DNA of 6,646 nucleotides from Paracoccaceae bacterium (GCA_011525185.1 WTIQ01000309.1:1-6646), one strand, 5' to 3'; positions 1 to 6,566 are shown, counted from the first letter of the stretch. Made by a program: numbers and translations. Notes: generated from the letters alone by a model not told the origin.

Positions 1-582
1 ATTAAAAAATTAGCTTCAGAAAAATTAGTTAAAACCGAGCAAGGTGCTGGTACCATCGTTGTAAGTCTTTTATCAGAAGGAGGCTATGCACATACTTATA
101 CTTCATTAGAAGATTTGACGAATTATGCACAAAAGACATGGTTAGAAATTCAAAGTGTGGATGAAGGGTTTGATACCGACAATACTTACCCGAAATTAGC
201 TTTTATGTCTGATGTTTCGTTAACGAAAATTTCAAGCCTTCGTAAAACAGTAGATCACAAAATTATTGCGCTTGTTGAAAGTTATATTGAATCGTCCAAG
301 ACCGATTACGCACTTGAGACAATCAAAAATGGTGGTCCTATTTATGCTGGGATAGAGAAAAAATTTGGAGTTGCAATTAATAGCGTTCAGCAAGAAACGT
401 TCGCCCTGGGAGCAAGCGTCTCGGCTGCAGAGATGCTGAAGGTAAACGTTGGTGAACCGGTATTGGGTATTTTGCGAAGCTATTATTTTGGTGGAAAGAT
501 CGGATTGGCTTCATTCAATCAGCATTACGGTCAAGACAGATATAGTTATGTCACTGAGATAAACCTAAATGCTGGAAAGTAA
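1..582 (+). CDS. GntR-family transcriptional regulator with UTRA domain (5' end missing)
   Basis: The reading frame is open from the first base of the window, so this is the C-terminal 193 residues of a longer protein; a TTG start near 115 would be internal. The first ~22 residues (KKLASEKLVKTEQGAGTIVV) look like the last helix and wing of a GntR winged-helix DNA-binding domain. The remainder fits a UTRA (HutC-type) effector-binding domain. Its end is characteristic: a Q-Q-E-T-F-A-L segment, an A-E-M-L-K-V-x-x-G-E-P-V-L stretch, an R-S-Y-Y-F-G-G strand, and a final Y-G-Q-D-R-Y-S-Y-V. Whole UTRA regulators are about 240-250 residues, so roughly 50 residues of the N-terminal domain lie outside the window. 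Such proteins are usually repressors released by a small metabolite. The gene converges on the lyase gene with one base between the stop codons. It may control the palindrome at 1497-1526, but that is inference. Confidence 0.9.
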   Translation: MKKLASEKLVKTEQGAGTIVVSLLSEGGYAHTYTSLEDLTNYAQKTWLEIQSVDEGFDTDNTYPKLAFMSDVSLTKISSLRKTVDHKIIALVESYIESSKTDYALETIKNGGPIYAGIEKKFGVAINSVQQETFALGASVSAAEMLKVNVGEPVLGILRSYYFGGKIGLASFNQHYGQDRYSYVTEINLNAGK

Positions 583-583
583 T

Positions 584-1438
584 TTATCCATCTGCCCATT
601 TTTTTTCAAAGTCCCATACGTCTTCAAATCCCATTATTCTGCTGAATTCACCGAAGTCTTCTAATGCTACGCCTGTCACGTTACCAGTTGTATCAAGTTT
701 GGTGTAAGCGGTTTTCAGAGCTTCACCCATTGCTAAAAAACCTAAAGCTGGGTGTATAGCCACAGAATATCCCATATCTTGCAGTGCAGAAGACGAGAAT
801 ATGGGTGTTTTACCCCCAGATACCATATTTGCTAAAGTTGGTTTTTTAATGGCAGCGTTGACCATCTTCATTTCGCCTTCCGTTTCAGGCGCTTCGACAA
901 ATATTATATCTGCACCAGCTTCTTCGAACGCAACCGCTCGGCTGATAGCCTCTTCAATGCCTAGACCTGTTCTGCTGTCAGTCCGAGCGATGATTAAAAA
1001 ATCATCTTTCGTCCTAGTATCTACAGCAACTTTAATCTTTGTGACCATGTCTGAAGTGGGGATTACCCGTCTTCCAGGTGTATGTCCGCATTTCTTTGGA
1101 TATTCTTGATCCTCTATTTGAATTGCTGACACACCTAGATTTTCATATGCTTTGACTGTGTGTCGCACATTTAAAAGTCCACCATATCCTGTATCGGCAT
1201 CGGCTATCACCGGCTTGTCTGTGGCTGCAACAATTTTGCGAATTTGGGTTTCCATATCAGTGAAGGTCATTAGCCCTGCGTCTGGTAGTCCCATATATGA
1301 TGCGGAAATTCCATATCCAGTCACATACAGTGCTGGAAAGTTCATCCTTGTCGCGATCAATGTTGAAATCATATCAAACACGCCAGGCGCAGTTATAAAA
1401 TCGCCAGATTCTAGTTGTTTTACTAAGGTTTTTGTCAT
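584..1438 (-). CDS. Isocitrate lyase/PEP mutase superfamily carbon-carbon lyase (methylisocitrate or dimethylmalate lyase-like)
   Basis: A 284-residue cytoplasmic TIM-barrel enzyme of the isocitrate lyase/phosphoenolpyruvate mutase superfamily. Recognisable parts are T-G-Y-G at 40-43, LPDAG at 51-55, the metal-binding DADTGYGG at 80-87, E109-D110, the lyase signature KKCGH at 115-119 with candidate catalytic C117, ARTDS at 151-155, VEAP at 181-184 and LANM at 202-205. Retaining the Cys argues for a true lyase (methylisocitrate, 2,3-dimethylmalate or a related 2-hydroxydicarboxylate) rather than PEP mutase or an oxaloacetate decarboxylase, which lack it. The length is close to PrpB-type enzymes and much shorter than isocitrate lyase. 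No citrate synthase or other propionate-cycle gene is nearby, so calling it prpB is not justified. I chose the ATG at 1438 because GGTGATC lies six bases upstream; TTG or GTG codons up to 1453 would extend it by at most five residues. It is divergent from the racemase-fold/TRAP cluster and shares its control region. Confidence 0.88.
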   Translation of the reverse strand: MTKTLVKQLESGDFITAPGVFDMISTLIATRMNFPALYVTGYGISASYMGLPDAGLMTFTDMETQIRKIVAATDKPVIADADTGYGGLLNVRHTVKAYENLGVSAIQIEDQEYPKKCGHTPGRRVIPTSDMVTKIKVAVDTRTKDDFLIIARTDSRTGLGIEEAISRAVAFEEAGADIIFVEAPETEGEMKMVNAAIKKPTLANMVSGGKTPIFSSSALQDMGYSVAIHPALGFLAMGEALKTAYTKLDTTGNVTGVALEDFGEFSRIMGFEDVWDFEKKWADG

Positions 1439-1444
1439 TTTCAC

Positions 1445-1451
1445 GATCACC
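1445..1451 (-). promoter_or_regulatory. Ribosome binding site fixing the lyase start at 1438
   Basis: On the minus strand GGTGATC lies six bases before the ATG at 1438. It is complementary to GATCACC, which directly precedes the CTCCTT core near the 3' end of typical proteobacterial 16S rRNA, so it is a shifted Shine-Dalgarno pairing rather than the usual AGGAG. It also covers the alternative GTG and overlaps the TTG start codons upstream, which makes those less likely. Confidence 0.5.
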
Positions 1452-1473
1452 AATAAATTCTTTTATCTCAATC

Positions 1474-1501
1474 AATAAATTATTGTCTAAAGCGCAGTCA
1501 A
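1474..1501 (-). promoter_or_regulatory. Candidate sigma70-type promoter for the lyase gene
   Basis: On the minus strand a TTGACT hexamer (1501-1496) is followed after 16 bases by TTTATT (1479-1474), which matches four of six positions of TATAAT. Transcription would begin near 1467, leaving a short leader before the ATG at 1438. The -35 hexamer overlaps the end of the 30-bp palindrome by five bases, so a protein bound there would block it. The call rests on pattern only. Confidence 0.4.
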
Positions 1502-1526
1502 CAATTTGTCCGGACAAATTGTTGAC
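1497..1526. promoter_or_regulatory. Perfect 30-bp palindromic operator between divergent genes
   Basis: The half GTCAACAATTTGTCC (1497-1511) is followed directly by its exact reverse complement (1512-1526), with no spacer and no mismatch. The centre TTGTCCGGACAA contains GT-N4-AC, the symmetric arrangement typical of operators of GntR-family regulators; HutC-type sites usually have TA rather than CG in the centre. It lies in the 1439-1581 gap between the divergent lyase and racemase-fold genes. There is no T-run on either side, so it is not an intrinsic terminator. The truncated GntR/UTRA regulator in this window is the natural candidate to bind it, though a regulator outside the window cannot be excluded. 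Confidence 0.75.
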
Positions 1527-1571
1527 GAATCATAAGGTCGTATGCGTTCATCAAAATAAGTGAACAAGCGT

Positions 1572-1575
1572 GGAG
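1572..1575 (+). promoter_or_regulatory. Ribosome binding site supporting the TTG start at 1582
   Basis: GGAG is placed six bases before the TTG at 1582. The alternative GTG start at 1570 has no purine-rich element upstream and would place this GGAG inside the coding region. Confidence 0.45.
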
Positions 1576-1581
1576 ATCGTT

Positions 1582-2328
1582 TTGACAAAAGATGCGCGTG
1601 GTTGGCGATGTAAATTTGCAGTCGTAGCTCCGTCTACGAATACAATAGTTCAGCCAGATATGGACGATCTACGCGTGCCTGGGGTTACCAATCACTTTGG
1701 ACGAATTCACGTTCCTAATATGCGCGTTTCTAACGATAAAGAATTTGTTGATTTGGTAGAAGCCATAGGCGCAACTCTTTACGATGCTGTAGATCGCTGT
1801 ACAACATCAGAACCTGATTATTTGATAATGGGTATGTCTGCGCTGATGTTTTGGGATGGAAGAAAAGCTTCTGAAGAACGAATGAAGCAGTTATCCGATC
1901 ATTGTGGATTGAACGTATCAGCCGGTTCTTTCGCCTGTGAGGCTGCCCTGAACCTGCATGGGGCAAAGAAAATCGCTGTTATCTCCCCTTATTTTCCAAT
2001 TTCAGACAAAAATGTGACACTTTTTTTTCAAGACTGTGGATTTGAAGTGCGTCGGTTCAGGGGTTTAAAATGTCCAAGCCCGGTTGCAATCGCGCAGGTG
2101 CAAAAAGAGACGCTACGAGCGCATGTAGCTGAAATGGATGGAGATGACATTGACGCATTTGTTCAAGTCGGAACAAATTTAAGTATGTGTGAATTATGCT
2201 TAGAATTGGAGGCTGAATACGGCAAACCTTTCGTGGCGATTAATTCCGCAACTTATTGGCATGCACTAAGAGCAATGAACATCAGAGATCAATTTGATGG
2301 ACATGGTGTATTGTTTTCAAAACACTAA
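1582..2328 (+). CDS. Asp/Glu racemase-fold enzyme, maleate isomerase/arylmalonate decarboxylase family
   Basis: A 248-residue cytoplasmic protein of the Asp/Glu racemase superfamily, in the branch holding maleate cis-trans isomerase and arylmalonate decarboxylase. Evidence is the N-terminal APSTN-T-I-V-Q-P motif (16-25), the LIMGMSALMFWDG loop (81-93), a second-lobe start GAKKIAVISPY (127-137), VQVGTNLSM (194-202) and the terminal TYWHALR (224-230). In the characterised enzymes a catalytic Cys sits in the second-lobe loop aligned with T198; isomerases and racemases have another in the first-lobe loop, where this protein has S86-A87. Both positions therefore lack Cys here, although C119, C203 and C206 lie nearby. 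This points to non-canonical chemistry or a repositioned nucleophile. The start could be GTG at 1570 (252 residues), but the GGAG at 1572-1575 favours 1582. It is the first gene of the rightward cluster and is followed after 17 bases by the TRAP receptor, so a role in converting the imported acid is likely. The exact reaction is unknown. Confidence 0.85.
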   Translation: MTKDARGWRCKFAVVAPSTNTIVQPDMDDLRVPGVTNHFGRIHVPNMRVSNDKEFVDLVEAIGATLYDAVDRCTTSEPDYLIMGMSALMFWDGRKASEERMKQLSDHCGLNVSAGSFACEAALNLHGAKKIAVISPYFPISDKNVTLFFQDCGFEVRRFRGLKCPSPVAIAQVQKETLRAHVAEMDGDDIDAFVQVGTNLSMCELCLELEAEYGKPFVAINSATYWHALRAMNIRDQFDGHGVLFSKH

Positions 2329-2345
2329 AATATAGGGAGAAAAAT

Positions 2346-3314
2346 ATGAACATTAACAAATATATAGGCGCGAAAGCTAAAGTGGCAAGTGGTTTTGCCT
2401 TTGCATTTTCAGTAGCGGCAACAATGGTGGCTGCAGACATCGCCGCTCTTGGATCAACTGCTCGGGGAGGGACGAGCCAAGTGGGTCGCACATTGGCCGC
2501 CGCAATTTCCGATGCGGGCGAGTTACAGATGCGGCCGCAGGAGTTGGCAAATACGGCTGATTATATTCCTTTGGTAAATGCAGGTGAGATAGAATTCGGG
2601 ATCTCTAACATCGTTCAATTAACTCATGCGGTTAAGGGAATTGAGATGTCAGAGGGTCGCCCGAACGAAAACTTGCGCATGGTTGCAACACTCATGCCGT
2701 TTCGAAACGCCTATATCGTAAGAAAAGATAGCGATATCAAGTCAGTGAGCGATCTTGCTGGAAAACGCGTTCCCGTCTTCGCAGACAGAGCATTGGGTCA
2801 GTACGTAACTAAAGGTTATTTCGCAAATGCGGATATCGAATTGAGTTCAGCTGATGGTGTTGCTGTGCCAAACTTTCCACGGATGTGGTCTAGCTTTGCT
2901 GAGGGTACCGCTGACGTAGCAATCGTAGTGGTCGGTGCGGGCAATAGCCGAGAGTTTGATGCTACCTTTGGTATCCGCTATTTATCCTTTGACGATAGTC
3001 CAGCTGCCGTAGAGAGAATGCGGGAGTATTTACCACAAACATATCTTCAGGAAATGCCAGCGGGTTCAGTGCCTGGAATAGATGTTCCAACAAACGTAAA
3101 CGTTTTTGATTACACTCTATGGGCTCACAAAGATGTATCAGATGAAATGGTTTACAAAGCAGTAAAATCGCTCTGGACGAACGAGAAAATGGCGCTCGAT
3201 TCAGGTCCTGTATGGATGGGCTTCTCGAAAGAAATCATGAGTAAGGATGTAGGAGTGGACTATCACCCAGGAGCGATCAAGTTTTATAAAGAAATGGGAA
3301 CCTGGTCTCGCTAA
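2346..3314 (+). CDS. TAXI-family TRAP transporter periplasmic solute receptor
   Basis: A 322-residue secreted substrate-binding protein. The N-terminus has lysines at 5, 10 and 12, a hydrophobic Ala/Phe/Val segment (13-29) and a plausible signal peptidase I site after V-A-A at 30. The mature part begins with the G-S-T-A-R-G-G-T-S-Q-V-G motif (36-47) typical of TAXI receptors, a ligand-binding loop analogous to GTGSxGGTYYP. It continues with EFGISNIVQ (82-90), the lobe-crossing RMVATLMPF-R-N-A-Y-I-V (111-125) and the very typical SVSDLAGKRVPV (133-144). A Shine-Dalgarno sequence AGGGAGA lies five bases before the ATG. The following gene is a fused TRAP permease, which is the usual partner of TAXI receptors. 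TAXI substrates are often dicarboxylates or amino acids such as glutamate. The ligand here cannot be predicted from motifs, but the flanking lyase and racemase-fold enzymes favour a carboxylate. Confidence 0.92.
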   Translation: MNINKYIGAKAKVASGFAFAFSVAATMVAADIAALGSTARGGTSQVGRTLAAAISDAGELQMRPQELANTADYIPLVNAGEIEFGISNIVQLTHAVKGIEMSEGRPNENLRMVATLMPFRNAYIVRKDSDIKSVSDLAGKRVPVFADRALGQYVTKGYFANADIELSSADGVAVPNFPRMWSSFAEGTADVAIVVVGAGNSREFDATFGIRYLSFDDSPAAVERMREYLPQTYLQEMPAGSVPGIDVPTNVNVFDYTLWAHKDVSDEMVYKAVKSLWTNEKMALDSGPVWMGFSKEIMSKDVGVDYHPGAIKFYKEMGTWSR

Positions 3315-3327
3315 AGACTTCATGTAT

Positions 3328-3334
3328 GAGGGTG
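3328..3334 (+). promoter_or_regulatory. Ribosome binding site fixing the TRAP permease start at 3341
   Basis: GAGGGTG ends six bases before the ATG at 3341. The upstream in-frame ATG at 3326 overlaps this element and has no Shine-Dalgarno sequence of its own. Confidence 0.65.
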
Positions 3335-3340
3335 AAAGAC

Positions 3341-5200
3341 ATGAGCAAAATTAACGGCTCTGTAATTAGTTTATTTGCCTTCATGATTACTTTCACGGCG
3401 GTGTTCTGGTCCTCTGGAGCACCGCTATGGTTTGATTGGAGAGTATATCCTGAGCAAATATTATTAGTTGCTTTGGCTTTTGCCCTTGCCGTTGCTTTCC
3501 TAACGCGTCCGGGTTCTCTTCACTCGTTATCAATCATCCTAGCAATTTTATCACTCCTTTTCGGTAGTTGGCTGGCCATTCGGTTTCCAGTTTTATCTGA
3601 AAACGTGTTCTATCATCCGACCGAAGCATTAGTAGTATCACTCTTGGGAATTGTACTTATTTTAGAGGCTGTACGCCGCACAATGGGTTGGAGTTTGATT
3701 GTTATCTTGGGTCTTGTTTGTTTGTATGCCCTTTTTTCCAGCAATTTTTCTGGTCCTTTGCAAAGTCGATCAATATCACCGGATCGCTTATTAAAGTTTC
3801 TAGTTTTGGATAGTGCATCGCTCGCAGGAGCTGCCTTGACGATCGCTGTTGCCGTAGTTGTTCCATTCTTAATTCTAGCTCAACTACTGTTGGCGACTGG
3901 GGGTGCTAAGTTCTTTTCTGACTTTTCGTTGGCAATAGCTGGGAGAAAAAGGGGTGGGGCTGGAAAGATTGCTATTCTAGGTTCGGCATTTTTTGGCTCG
4001 GTGTCAGGGAGCGCCGTCTCAAATGTGGCATCGACCGGTGCAATCACAATCCCGATGATGAAAGATGGCGGATACCAGAAGGAAACAGCTGGGGCTATAG
4101 AGGCAGCAGCATCTACTGGAGGGCAACTCATGCCGCCAATCATGGGTGCAGCGGCTTTTTTATTAGCTGAAAATCTACAGGCTAATTATATTGATGTAAT
4201 GAAGGCAGCCCTAATACCTTCGATACTTTATTATATAAGCCTATTTATATTCGCTGACCTTGAAGCTGGCCGAAGGCAAATTGATAGAGTGCCCGAGCAT
4301 ATGATACCGAATTTATCTGCTGTGATAAAACGAGGTTGGTTTGTATTTATCCCGTTTGCATTAATTCTAATTGCACTTTTCAATTTCAACTTGCGTCCTG
4401 AAACAGCTGCTCTTGTTGCAGTTCTGTCATTCATCATTATTTCGTTATTTTTACGATATGATGGTTCTAAACTAGAGATAAGCTTATTTCTAAAATCTTT
4501 TATTTCAGCAGGAAAGGCGGCTGTTGAAATAATACTGATTTGTGCAATCGCTGGAATGATTATCGGTTTGGTTGCACGATCAGGCTTATCGTTCGGTCTA
4601 GGTTTTTTCTTAGTACAACTCGGGAAATCAAGCCTTTTACTTTTATTAATTGTAACTGCTGTTGTTTGTATTGTTATGGGTATGGGGCTGCCTACTGTGG
4701 GTGTGTATTTACTACTTGCTTCGTTAGCCGCTCCTCCCTTAGTAGAGTTAGGTCTCAACCCTATGGCTGCACATCTTTTCGTATTATACTTTGGTATGCT
4801 GTCGATGTTGACGCCCCCAGTCGCTATCGCTGCCTTTGTTGCAGCGAACCTAGCGAAAGCTGACGCTATGAGAACTGCTTTGGAGGCTGTGCGTATTGGA
4901 TGGCCTGCGTATTTGATCCCATTTATTTTTGTTGCAACACCAGAATTGCTACTTAATGGCTCGTTGCCAATGATCGTTATTGTGCTCGTCAAGTCACTGA
5001 TAGGGGTTGCTATAATTACAAGCGGCATTGTTGGGTTTTGGAAAGTGGAGCTAAATTCGTTTGAAAGGCTTCTTTTAATGATCTCTGGAATAATCTTCTT
5101 ATTGCCCCTGTCGTTAGCTGATGAAATCGCCTGGCTCTTCTTCGGCTCAGTACTCCTCACGTTTGGGGTTTATTGGCGGTCTGCAAAGAGGGTTTCTTGA
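3341..5200 (+). CDS. TRAP transporter permease, fused 4TM/12TM (DctQM-type) subunit
   Basis: A 619-residue inner-membrane protein joining the small and large TRAP subunits in one chain, as is usual with TAXI receptors. The N-terminal part has hydrophobic segments near 8-24, 40-54, 63-81, 97-113 and 117-132, with an LEAVRRTMGW motif at 108-117 common in the fused small domain. The DctM-like large domain follows from about 160. It contains the hairpin motif GSAFFGSVSGSAVSN (214-228), GAITIPMM (233-240), STGGQLMPPIMGA (258-270), MGMGLPTVGVY near 446-456 and MLTPPVAIAAF near 489-499. These are the two inverted scaffold/transport repeats that couple import to a sodium gradient. The ATG at 3341 is preferred over the one at 3326 on ribosome-binding grounds. 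The gene starts 26 bases after the receptor stop, so the two are surely co-transcribed. The C-terminal 100 residues continue as further membrane helices beyond the DctM core, as in other fused permeases. Confidence 0.93.
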   Translation: MSKINGSVISLFAFMITFTAVFWSSGAPLWFDWRVYPEQILLVALAFALAVAFLTRPGSLHSLSIILAILSLLFGSWLAIRFPVLSENVFYHPTEALVVSLLGIVLILEAVRRTMGWSLIVILGLVCLYALFSSNFSGPLQSRSISPDRLLKFLVLDSASLAGAALTIAVAVVVPFLILAQLLLATGGAKFFSDFSLAIAGRKRGGAGKIAILGSAFFGSVSGSAVSNVASTGAITIPMMKDGGYQKETAGAIEAAASTGGQLMPPIMGAAAFLLAENLQANYIDVMKAALIPSILYYISLFIFADLEAGRRQIDRVPEHMIPNLSAVIKRGWFVFIPFALILIALFNFNLRPETAALVAVLSFIIISLFLRYDGSKLEISLFLKSFISAGKAAVEIILICAIAGMIIGLVARSGLSFGLGFFLVQLGKSSLLLLLIVTAVVCIVMGMGLPTVGVYLLLASLAAPPLVELGLNPMAAHLFVLYFGMLSMLTPPVAIAAFVAANLAKADAMRTALEAVRIGWPAYLIPFIFVATPELLLNGSLPMIVIVLVKSLIGVAIITSGIVGFWKVELNSFERLLLMISGIIFLLPLSLADEIAWLFFGSVLLTFGVYWRSAKRVS

Positions 5201-5270
5201 AATAAAACTTAATAGATAGTCAATATTTGCGAAGAAGTATCGGTAGATCGTGATGTGAGAGATTTGTGAG

Positions 5271-5447
5271 ATGGTGTTCAAAGTATCGGTTTTTTTGTGG
5301 GTGGTAATTATTTTCCTCGGTTTCATATCTCATTTTACCACAGACGAAAGTGTGTTTTTGAAACTCATTATGTCGATGTTAATTTTATTTTGCACTTCAG
5401 GATTATGCGCTGTGATGGGTGAGAAAAACAAACGAAAAAATAACTAA
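5271..5447 (+). CDS. Small two-helix membrane protein, 58 residues
   Basis: An ATG-started frame of 58 codons lies between the TRAP permease and the hydrolase. The product has two clear hydrophobic stretches, roughly residues 5-22 (VSVFLWVVIIFLGFISHF) and 29-49, joined by a short acidic turn with D25 and E26. It ends in a strongly basic tail (KNKRKN), so by the positive-inside rule both ends would face the cytoplasm. A GAGAG at 5257-5261 lies nine bases upstream as a weak ribosome binding site, and the frame is closed by a TGA at 5256-5258. It starts 70 bases after the permease stop and ends 20 bases before the hydrolase start, in the same direction. I do not recognise a family. A role as an accessory or stabilising partner of the TRAP permease is only a guess from position. 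Confidence 0.68.
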   Translation: MVFKVSVFLWVVIIFLGFISHFTTDESVFLKLIMSMLILFCTSGLCAVMGEKNKRKNN

Positions 5448-5467
5448 GCAGCTCACGGTGGATCAAA

Positions 5468-6331
5468 ATGAGCAAACTTGAACTTGGTGAATTACAAATT
5501 ACAGCTTTGACTGATATCGAAAGGTTCGATGTACCGCTAACTACGATTTTTCCAGAGGCTAAGTCTGACGCAATAAAAAATATAACCTGGATAGGTCCTG
5601 AGATATTGTCGTCAGGGTTACTGCATCTAAAAATCAGGTCTTGGTTGTTGAGGCTAAATGGTCAGGTCATTCTCATAGATACCTGCGTAGGTGCACATAA
5701 AGATCGCCCGAATTGGCAGGATTGGCATCAACGAGATGGTGTAAATTGGTTGAGTGCGCTTGCAGCAGAGGGACTAAAACCTGATGATGTCGACGTTGTA
5801 ATGTGCACGCATTTACATGCGGATCACGTTGGGTGGAATACCAAGCTTCTCAATGGACGATGGGTGCCTACTTTCCAGAATGCTCGATATATTTGCTCTA
5901 AAGATGAATATGGATATTGGAGTGAAGCTGCTGCATTGGGCGACGATAAACATGGTTCATTTAGCGATAGTGTTCTACCAATTATGGAAGCTAATAAGAT
6001 GGAATTAGTCGATAGCGATTGGGATTTGGGACCTGGCCTCCACTTGGAAATGACGCCGGGACACTCACCGGGCCATATGTGTTTGAAGGCGAAGCATGGA
6101 CAAGGTGCTGTATTCGCGGGCGATATTATACATTCACCAATACAGTTAGCATTTCCAGAAATATCTAGTGCATTTTGTAACGATCCAGTTCAAGCACGTG
6201 AGAGTCGTCTTAAAATTTTGAATGAAATTGCTAATGACGATAGCTTCCTAATACCCGCACATTTTCCCAATCCTGGCTGGATGCAAATTGACCGTCACGA
6301 CGAAGGTTTTATGCCACGATTTGTAGTTTGA
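5468..6331 (+). CDS. Metallo-beta-lactamase-fold hydrolase (lactonase/esterase-like)
   Basis: A 287-residue cytoplasmic hydrolase; no signal peptide is visible. All zinc-site elements of the fold are present: the THLHADH motif with H115, H117, D119 and H120, TPGHSPGH with H199, AGDIIHSP with the bridging D219, and LIPAHFPNPG with H265. The complete H-x-H-x-D-H/H/D/H set predicts a dinuclear zinc enzyme. The order and length resemble AHL-lactonase/phosphotriesterase-like members more than glyoxalase II or true beta-lactamases. Substrates in this family cannot be read from motifs. Its place at the end of a carboxylate uptake and conversion operon suggests that it hydrolyses a lactone or ester form of the imported compound or of an intermediate. 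GGTGGA lies five to six bases before the ATG. No terminator is visible directly after the stop codon. Confidence 0.88.
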   Translation: MSKLELGELQITALTDIERFDVPLTTIFPEAKSDAIKNITWIGPEILSSGLLHLKIRSWLLRLNGQVILIDTCVGAHKDRPNWQDWHQRDGVNWLSALAAEGLKPDDVDVVMCTHLHADHVGWNTKLLNGRWVPTFQNARYICSKDEYGYWSEAAALGDDKHGSFSDSVLPIMEANKMELVDSDWDLGPGLHLEMTPGHSPGHMCLKAKHGQGAVFAGDIIHSPIQLAFPEISSAFCNDPVQARESRLKILNEIANDDSFLIPAHFPNPGWMQIDRHDEGFMPRFVV

Positions 6332-6515
6332 ATGCATTTATTTTCTTTTGATCGATAACGTCACAGAAGCACGTTCAGCGAAGGTATTAATCACGCAGCA
6401 CCAGATGGCAGATGTAGCAATCCGTCATGCTGTAGCGTTCTGCGCGATTACACTGACAGCTTAAAAAAAAGGCCGTGACGCAAGGCCACGGCTTAGTCCA
6501 ACAGGGAGTGTAACT
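6332..6515. other. Intergenic stretch without a convincing gene
   Basis: After the hydrolase there is no well-supported coding region. A frame open from 6327 to 6464 could encode 38 residues from a TTG at 6348, or 19 from the ATG at 6405 (MADVAIRHAVAFCAITLTA), but neither has a ribosome binding site. The stretch also holds the leftward terminator described separately, and its base composition looks more balanced than the AT-rich operon to the left. Confidence 0.5.
6463..6494 (-). terminator. Intrinsic terminator acting on leftward transcription
   Basis: Read on the minus strand, AAGCCGTG (6494-6487) pairs with CACGGC plus TT across a nine-base loop, with one bulged C. It is followed at once by eight T residues (6470-6463). 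A GC-rich hairpin plus T-run is the standard Rho-independent form. On the plus strand the T-run is missing, so it should act only on transcripts coming from the right edge. No leftward gene is recognisable between here and the window end, so its gene or small RNA may start beyond the edge. Confidence 0.6.
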
Positions 6516-6566
6516 ATGAAAGTTACCACATGTTTACGGCACCACTTCCTGACTGGATCAAAATGA
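6516..6566 (+). CDS. Possible 16-residue leader or micro-ORF
   Basis: An ATG frame encodes MKVTTCLRHHFLTGSK and ends in TGA. AGGGAG at 6503-6508 sits seven bases upstream, a strong and well-placed Shine-Dalgarno sequence that is the main support. The stop codon overlaps the ATG of the next frame as ATGA, an arrangement typical of translational coupling. The peptide is too short for family recognition. It could be a leader peptide governing the next ORF, or chance. Confidence 0.35.
   Translation: MKVTTCLRHHFLTGSK

Noticed and set aside
801..1478. Two rightward frames (801-1109 and 1152-1478) over the lyase gene
   Set aside because: Both lie opposite conserved lyase motifs including KKCGH and show no recognisable domain or ribosome binding site.
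1522..1550. Complete rightward sigma70 promoter starting with TTGACG
   Set aside because: No acceptable -10 hexamer is found at 15-19 bases downstream (only poor matches such as CGTTCA), so only the -35-like sequence is reported as part of the operator.
2282..2491. Leftward frame of 69 codons over the receptor start
   Set aside because: It is antisense to the TAXI signal peptide, and its hydrophobic stretch is a reflection of that region.
4231..5160. Long open frame (309 codons) on the minus strand inside the permease gene
   Set aside because: It is antisense to a clear TRAP permease and its product is a low-complexity Ser/Ile/Asn/Lys-rich sequence with no domain, as expected from a mirror of hydrophobic codons.
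6348..6464. 38-residue frame from a TTG, or 19 residues from the ATG at 6405
   Set aside because: No ribosome binding site, no family resemblance and short enough to be chance; kept only as a note in the intergenic entry.
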